A stretch of DNA of 64,000 nt, from contig CM035807.1 in assembly GCA_020466095.1 (NCBI GenBank), forward strand, positions 54,606,555 to 54,670,554. Reading direction: 5' to 3'. The position numbers were made by a program, and so were the translations under genes. This DNA comes from Chlorops oryzae. Its lineage: Eukaryota > Arthropoda > Insecta > Diptera > Chloropidae. The notes beneath the pieces are model-generated. The model was given only the letters and a program-made list of their open reading frames with translations. It did not search any database and was not told the DNA's origin. Below, in pieces: positions 60,102 to 64,000 of this stretch (positions are counted from its first letter, which is position 1; the number at the start of each line of letters is the position of its first letter).

Positions 60102-60528
60102 TGTAATTCACCCAGACCAGCAGCGAGAGGAAGCTAACTCAAACCTTCTTCAAACACGCTTTTTTGTGTTTGTCTAAGCCGACAGACAGACAACCGTTTT
60201 TCATCTTGTAGTTCGTTCTAACTTATATGAAGAGAAATAGAAAGAGAGGCTTTCTAAGACAAAGATCACTAGCCATGTACTTTCCAATGTACCTTCCAGT
60301 ACTTTTTTAAGCCTAACTTTAAAGGTCAGCCGAACGTAACTTCACTTCGGTTCTGACAATCAAACCATCAAGGTAATAAAGCGCTCCTTCGCTCTCCATA
60401 TAAAAACTTGACTTTTTTTCTAATTCCATTTTGTATTTCATTTCTTGGGTGAATTTACTTTGGTGCTCTGCACGAGTAAAATTCAAATACGATTCTTTAC
60501 AGTCCATTTATTTCGGAAGAAAAACATT
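60102..60528 (+). repeat. Candidate 5' LTR of a BEL/Pao-like element
   Basis: Starts TGTAATTCACCC and ends GAAAAACA just before TTGGTCCTTCGAGCCGGAT, a sequence type that in my recollection follows the LTR of many dipteran BEL elements. A TATA-like CATATAAAAAC lies near 60400. The second LTR lies outside the window, so boundaries are inferred. Confidence 0.35.
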
Positions 60529-61368
60529 GGTCCTTCGAGCCGGATATCTCCAGTTATTCCCGATCATCCGTAGAAAAACGTGACGAGTTTTTAAAGAGCG
60601 ATCCAGCCGTTCCTCCAGTTGCTTCTGTTTTTGTTAAACAAGGTACGTTTGTATATGTGTCTAGAGGTGCAATAATCAAAAATAAAAAAGTGATTAGGTT
60701 CAAAAACAAAACATAATTTAATTACTTCAAGAAATTCGGTGTACATACATATTATTTCCGCGCGCGCGAAAAACATACATAGGCACGTATATACGATTCA
60801 CTTACCGTCGGTACATAGATCCCGCAAGAGTTGTCGGCTTTCGTGTATATCGGTATACACCTACACATATAGATTCCGAACAACCGTGAGAAATAGTTAA
60901 ATAGTCAACGACTTTGAAGTGACTTTTCCAAAGTACATAATTCTCTTCTCTTTCGCTTCTCTATGTTCATAACCGGCGAGTTAACGAAAGTGGTGCACTT
61001 GTAAACATATCGACATACACACATATTTCGATTGTCTCCTTTGAACGCAGCTTCATTTTTTTTTTTTTGGTGTATTAAGACTGTTTCGCAGCGTCTTAAG
61101 TGCAATTTCACATAGCAAGTTCTTAGTTTCGCTTTCGTCTAACTTGTTTACATTTATTAGTAGCGATTGAACTACAGTGCGGGACAAAATATAACGACCA
61201 GTTCTTTTTCTCTTTAATTCAGTAGTGAAAATTTCTTGCGTTACCTGAATCCACAGTATCGTGCACATCTATTCACATCGATTTCACTATATTCGCGTCG
61301 TGTCGGTTCTCACTCCGCACTCCAATCCCCTTTCAAAACAAATTTATTTTCCTTTCTATTGATTCATA
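60529..61368 (+). other. Probable leader of the BEL-like element
   Basis: An open stretch (HWSFEPDISSYSRSSVEKRD onward) ends at AACAAG|GTACGT near 60640, a good splice donor. Its upstream edge TTCTTTACAG near 60503 could be an acceptor. The rest to 61368 is non-coding. Confidence 0.4.
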
Positions 61369-61509
61369 ATGGCTTTTGAGGCATTTATCCGAGCCACTGA
61401 CAATTTAATCGAATTCGAAGCCAATTTCAATAGTATCAAGCAATCTAGACATTCCGTGGCGTCGTTAGATATTGTCATAAATAAAGGTGTCATGAATAAA
61501 TGCAACTAA
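61369..61509 (+). pseudogene. BEL-like gag N-terminus, cut by the mdg1-like insertion
   Basis: ATG at 61369: MAFEAFIRATDNLIEFEANF then SIKQSRHSVASLDIVINK, resembling BEL/Pao gag N-termini (short helical segments, HSVASL). The frame reaches the LTR at about 61498 and ends at TAA 61507-61509 inside it. About 43 native codons remain before the break. Confidence 0.55.
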
Positions 61510-61934
61510 GGTCAAGCATGCATAAATGCAACTAAACTCAAAACACAATAAAAAGGATCAAGAATGCAATGCCCATCAGCAAGCGTAGCGAATCACTGTT
61601 TTTTAGTTCTTATCATTTCTCTTTTACCGCGTGTAAGCCTGACGTCAGCAATCTAACCCGCTGGTTGATGTTTTGCTCGATACATGTCAAGAACAACATA
61701 TGTGCGCTTGGCACTTAAGATCAAATGACCGTTGCATTCTTTGAAGGTCACCATGTGTTGAAACGTATGTTACATTCGATATAAATACTGGAAATAAATT
61801 GTAAGAAAAAGACAGTCAATGATATGGACTCCTCTAGTTGGCACCACCAGTGTTAACCAACATAGCTGGACAAATAAACCAAATAAAAATTAACAATAAA
61901 CATAAATAAAGCCTTTTAATTTATATTTATTAAA
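61498..61934 (+). repeat. mdg1/412-like 5' LTR
   Basis: Begins TGTCATGAATAAATGCAACT, with a ~26-bp direct repeat at its start (CATGAATAAATGCAAC / CATGCATAAATGCAAC). Ends just before TGGCGATCC at 61935. The usual terminal CA is not evident, so the right edge is approximate. Confidence 0.55.
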
Positions 61935-61952
61935 TGGCGATCCTTGCCAGTT
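61935..61952 (+). other. mdg1/412-like primer binding site
   Basis: TGGCGATCCTTGCCAGTT. The form suggests a tRNA-Arg primer as in mdg1/412, but this is not verified. Confidence 0.5.
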
Positions 61953-62049
61953 CGTGCAAATGATAAATTTTCGCGAATGTTAAGTTAAAAGGACACGGAA
62001 ATTTATAAATAAATAAATAAAAAGGACGTTTGTTGTAAACCATTGCGAA

Positions 62050-62169
62050 ATGGATCCCGTCGAAAAAGAGATCCTAAAACATTTTGGAACTGCATTAAAA
62101 AGTGAAATTATAGTGAAAACAGGACCTATATACACAAAGCAACAAATAATAAAAATACTTAAAAGCTAA
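62050..62169 (+). CDS. Leader small ORF 1 (39 aa) of the mdg1/412-like element
   Basis: ATG at 62050: MDPVEKEILKHFGTALKSEI, then VKTGPIYTKQQIIKILKS and TAA. A compact, highly charged, possibly helical peptide. Elements of the 412 group carry small ORFs ahead of gag; the function is not known. The PBS lies 115 bp upstream. Confidence 0.5.
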   Translation: MDPVEKEILKHFGTALKSEIIVKTGPIYTKQQIIKILKS

Positions 62170-62398
62170 AGACTAGAAAAGTACACAAAAAAAAAAAAAT
62201 TTAAATATACAAAAAGAACAATTTTAAACAAAAGGCTATGCTTGTAAGAAGAAGACACATCAACCGGTGACTGCACAACGTTGGATCAACAGCTTAAACA
62301 ACGACAGAAACATCAGCAGCGGCACAGCAACAAAAAAAAAAAAAAAAAAGAAACCAAAGCTAAGTTACATCTAAAACTATTATATTATATTTTTTTTC

Positions 62399-62620
62399 AT
62401 GAATCAAGCAGTATACTATTTAACAATGTTTGATAAAAATGCAAAAAATGAAAATTCGGAAGCTGTAGTAAACGAAATACTAGCTGGTACACCCGCAGAA
62501 ATCCCTCTATCAATATGTATTTATATAATAACCTCTTCAGCAATAGTTAACACCCTATACAAAGCATATAAGGTACTGCACAAAAATTTAAAGAAAAAGT
62601 ATGTAGCACCAAAAATTTAA
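62399..62620 (+). CDS. Leader small ORF 2 (73 aa) of the mdg1/412-like element
   Basis: ATG at 62399 (MNQAVYYLTMFDKNAKNENS). Residues ~33-50 (PLSICIYIITSSAIVNTLY) are hydrophobic enough for a membrane helix and are followed by a Lys-rich tail (HKNLKKKYVAPKI). It ends 85 bp before gag. Same position as the 412-group small ORFs; product uncharacterised. Confidence 0.5.
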   Translation: MNQAVYYLTMFDKNAKNENSEAVVNEILAGTPAEIPLSICIYIITSSAIVNTLYKAYKVLHKNLKKKYVAPKI

Positions 62621-62705
62621 ATTATATCCATTAAAAATATATAAAAAATTTAAATAAATAAAATCTTGTTGGTATGTAAAGGTGACTGAGTATTAAATCT
62701 GTCTT

Positions 62706-63305
62706 ATGAGTGATAGTTGGGAAAATCTTCAAGCACAGCTTACTTTAATAAAAGCAGAATTCGATAGGTCATTCAAATGTATAAATAAACCACAGTTACC
62801 TTCCGACGCAACTCAGGCAAAACATTTAAATATTTTAGTTCAACAACACAATTTATATGCTGCCACCCTAAAAATATTTTTGCCTTTACTATCAGAAACG
62901 CACCAATTTGAAGTGCAAAACGTATTTAAAGGGATAAAAACAAAATTTAAACATATCTTGCGTAGAGTTGAAATTAGAGACCAGGTCCCGGACGACTTCA
63001 CAAGTGCCTTTAATTTAAAAATAATAGAATACGAAGACAGTAAAACACCAACTCCAAACTCTGACGACAAAACACCGACACCTTTTGATGAAAATCACCA
63101 GCCTCTCCAATTCACATTTCATTTAGACCCCGAAAGACAGCCGAAAGCAACCACAATGGATATGACCATCATAGAATTTATCAATACAGCTTCAAAGCTA
63201 CTACCCTCATATGATAGTTCGGCAGAAAGCTTGCAATCCTTTCTAAGCGCATTAGATTTGGTGGATCAGATCAAAGGGCTCATGAGCCGGTCGCTGTCTC
63301 ATTAA
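62706..63305 (+). pseudogene. mdg1/412-like gag, N-terminal part, frameshifted
   Basis: ATG at 62706 (MSDSWENLQAQLTLIKAEFD). Matrix-like helical N-terminus, a Thr/Pro linker with repeated KTPTP, then the capsid start MDMTIIEFINTASKLLPSYD, SLQSFLSALDLVDQI. The frame leaves the conserved path at about 63277 and stops at 63303-63305. The continuation is in another frame downstream, so this copy carries a one-base indel. Confidence 0.8.
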
Positions 63306-64000
63306 TAAAAACCAAAATACAGGGATCAGCTTTGTCTAACATAACAAATGAGACGACAATCGCGAGAATAAAAGAAGTCCTAAAAAGCAAAGTAAAAAGG
63401 GAATCCGTTGAATCAATATCTGCCAAATTAATGGCGCTTAAACAACATAACAAAAATGCGGTTGATTACTCAAAAGAAATTGAGACATTATCGGAAAGAT
63501 TGAAGGCTGCTTATTTAACTGACGACATTTCAGTAGAGACGGCCGAAAAATATGCTGCAAAAGAGGCAGTAAAAGCATTACGTAATAACGCAAGCTCATC
63601 TGAAACACGCTTGCTAATGAAAGCAGCCCAATTTGCTAATGTTTCAGAGGCAATAACAAAATTTGTAGAATTAAGTTCCGAACAACAGGAAACTTTTTCT
63701 ATAAATTATATAAGAAATAACGGTCAAAATAGCAACAGAAGCAGGGGAAGGGGCCACCGGAATTATAATAACGGCAACAACAGTCGTTCTTACTCAAACA
63801 ATTATAATAACGGCAACAACAGTCGTTCTTACTCGAACAATTATAATAGCGGCAACAACGGTCGTTCTTACTCAAACCATTATAATAACGGCAACAATGG
63901 CCGCTCGTACGCAAACAATGGTTTCTACAATCGGGGTAACGGAAATCAAAATCAAAACTTAAACAGGAATTATCATTATAATCACGGCAATAGCAATAAT
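63278..64000 (+). pseudogene. mdg1/412-like gag, C-terminal part, runs off the window
   Basis: Open from about 63278 to the right edge. Capsid continuation (TKIQGSALSNITNETTIARI, KLMALKQHNKNAVDYSKEIE, LRNNASSSETRLLMKAAQFA) then an Arg/Gly and Asn-rich tail (NRSRGRGHRNYNN) in place of zinc knuckles, as in mdg1/412 gag. The tail contains four 13-residue repeats. Confidence 0.8.
63761..63916 (+). repeat. 39-bp coding tandem repeat, four copies
   Basis: Units at 63761, 63800, 63839 and 63878 encode NYNNGNNSRSYSN with few changes, within the RNA-binding tail of gag. Confidence 0.9.

Larger units (their letters stand above)
61498..64000 (+). mobile_element. mdg1/412-like Ty3/gypsy retrotransposon, 5' part
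   Basis: 5' LTR (to about 61934), PBS-like site, two small leader ORFs and a gag lacking CCHC knuckles but ending in an RGRG/Asn-rich tail: the arrangement of the mdg1/412 lineage. Runs off the right edge, so pol, 3' LTR and target duplication are unseen. Confidence 0.8.

Noticed and set aside
1..64000. CRISPR arrays, rRNA genes, bacterial operons or phage genes
   Set aside because: None seen; short regular repeats here are minisatellites, coding repeats or LTRs, and gene content is eukaryotic transposons.

Overview
The window looks like repeat-dense, AT-rich chromatin from a dipteran genome. The evidence is a mariner transposon, a Jockey-type LINE, BEL/Pao and Ty3/gypsy (mdg1-like and gag-protease-only) retrotransposons, a mini-me/DINE-1-like Helentron with GTCY repeats, and a fly-type branch site (CTAAT) at the one candidate host exon. 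A fly is a firm inference; the species is not identifiable. Nothing here is bacterial and there is no CRISPR. Almost every long reading frame is transposon-derived.

Layout. 1-4.6 kb: minus-strand Jockey-like LINE with an open endonuclease/reverse transcriptase ORF2 running off the left edge and a frameshifted ORF1. 5.7-12.9 kb: an internally deleted mariner split by a young BEL/Pao element (423-bp LTRs, 5-bp target duplication). 14-16 kb: Jockey tails in opposite orientations. 17-19.6 kb: decayed Ty3/gypsy integrase and reverse transcriptase pieces, then a 126-bp candidate host exon on the minus strand (19587-19712). 21.65-23.01 kb: a solo LTR carrying a 108-bp hairpin minisatellite.

23.4-55.5 kb is a three-level nest. 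Plus-strand element P (704-bp LTRs, TSD GTTG) was hit in its leader by minus-strand BEL/Pao element B (600-bp LTRs, TSD AGATC). B was hit inside its gag zinc knuckle by minus-strand element Q (750-bp LTRs, TSD GATT). A 9.53-kb block (Q plus the 5' part of B) was then tandemly duplicated through a 7-bp microhomology.

The most interesting system is the P/Q family. Both members encode gag and a protease-like ORF but no reverse transcriptase or integrase. They share a five-zinc-knuckle gag, a GGGAAAC slippery site plus conserved hairpin at the gag stop (predicted -1 frameshifting), and an AUG placed directly against a 5' splice site in the leader. Splicing from that AUG to a conserved 3' exon would give an in-frame small third protein. 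B has its own extra gene: a zinc-knuckle/SR-rich ORF3 downstream of pol behind a strong splice acceptor.

56.8-59.8 kb: small DNA-transposon derivatives (hAT-like candidate, pogo-like with a C-terminal PHD-type finger, 136-bp MITE) and a mini-me/DINE-1-like element inside a TTTTTCGA tract. 60-64 kb: the start of a BEL-like element interrupted by an mdg1/412-like element whose two leader ORFs and gag run to the right edge. All translations and repeat boundaries were read by eye; identities are counts from visual alignment, not computed.
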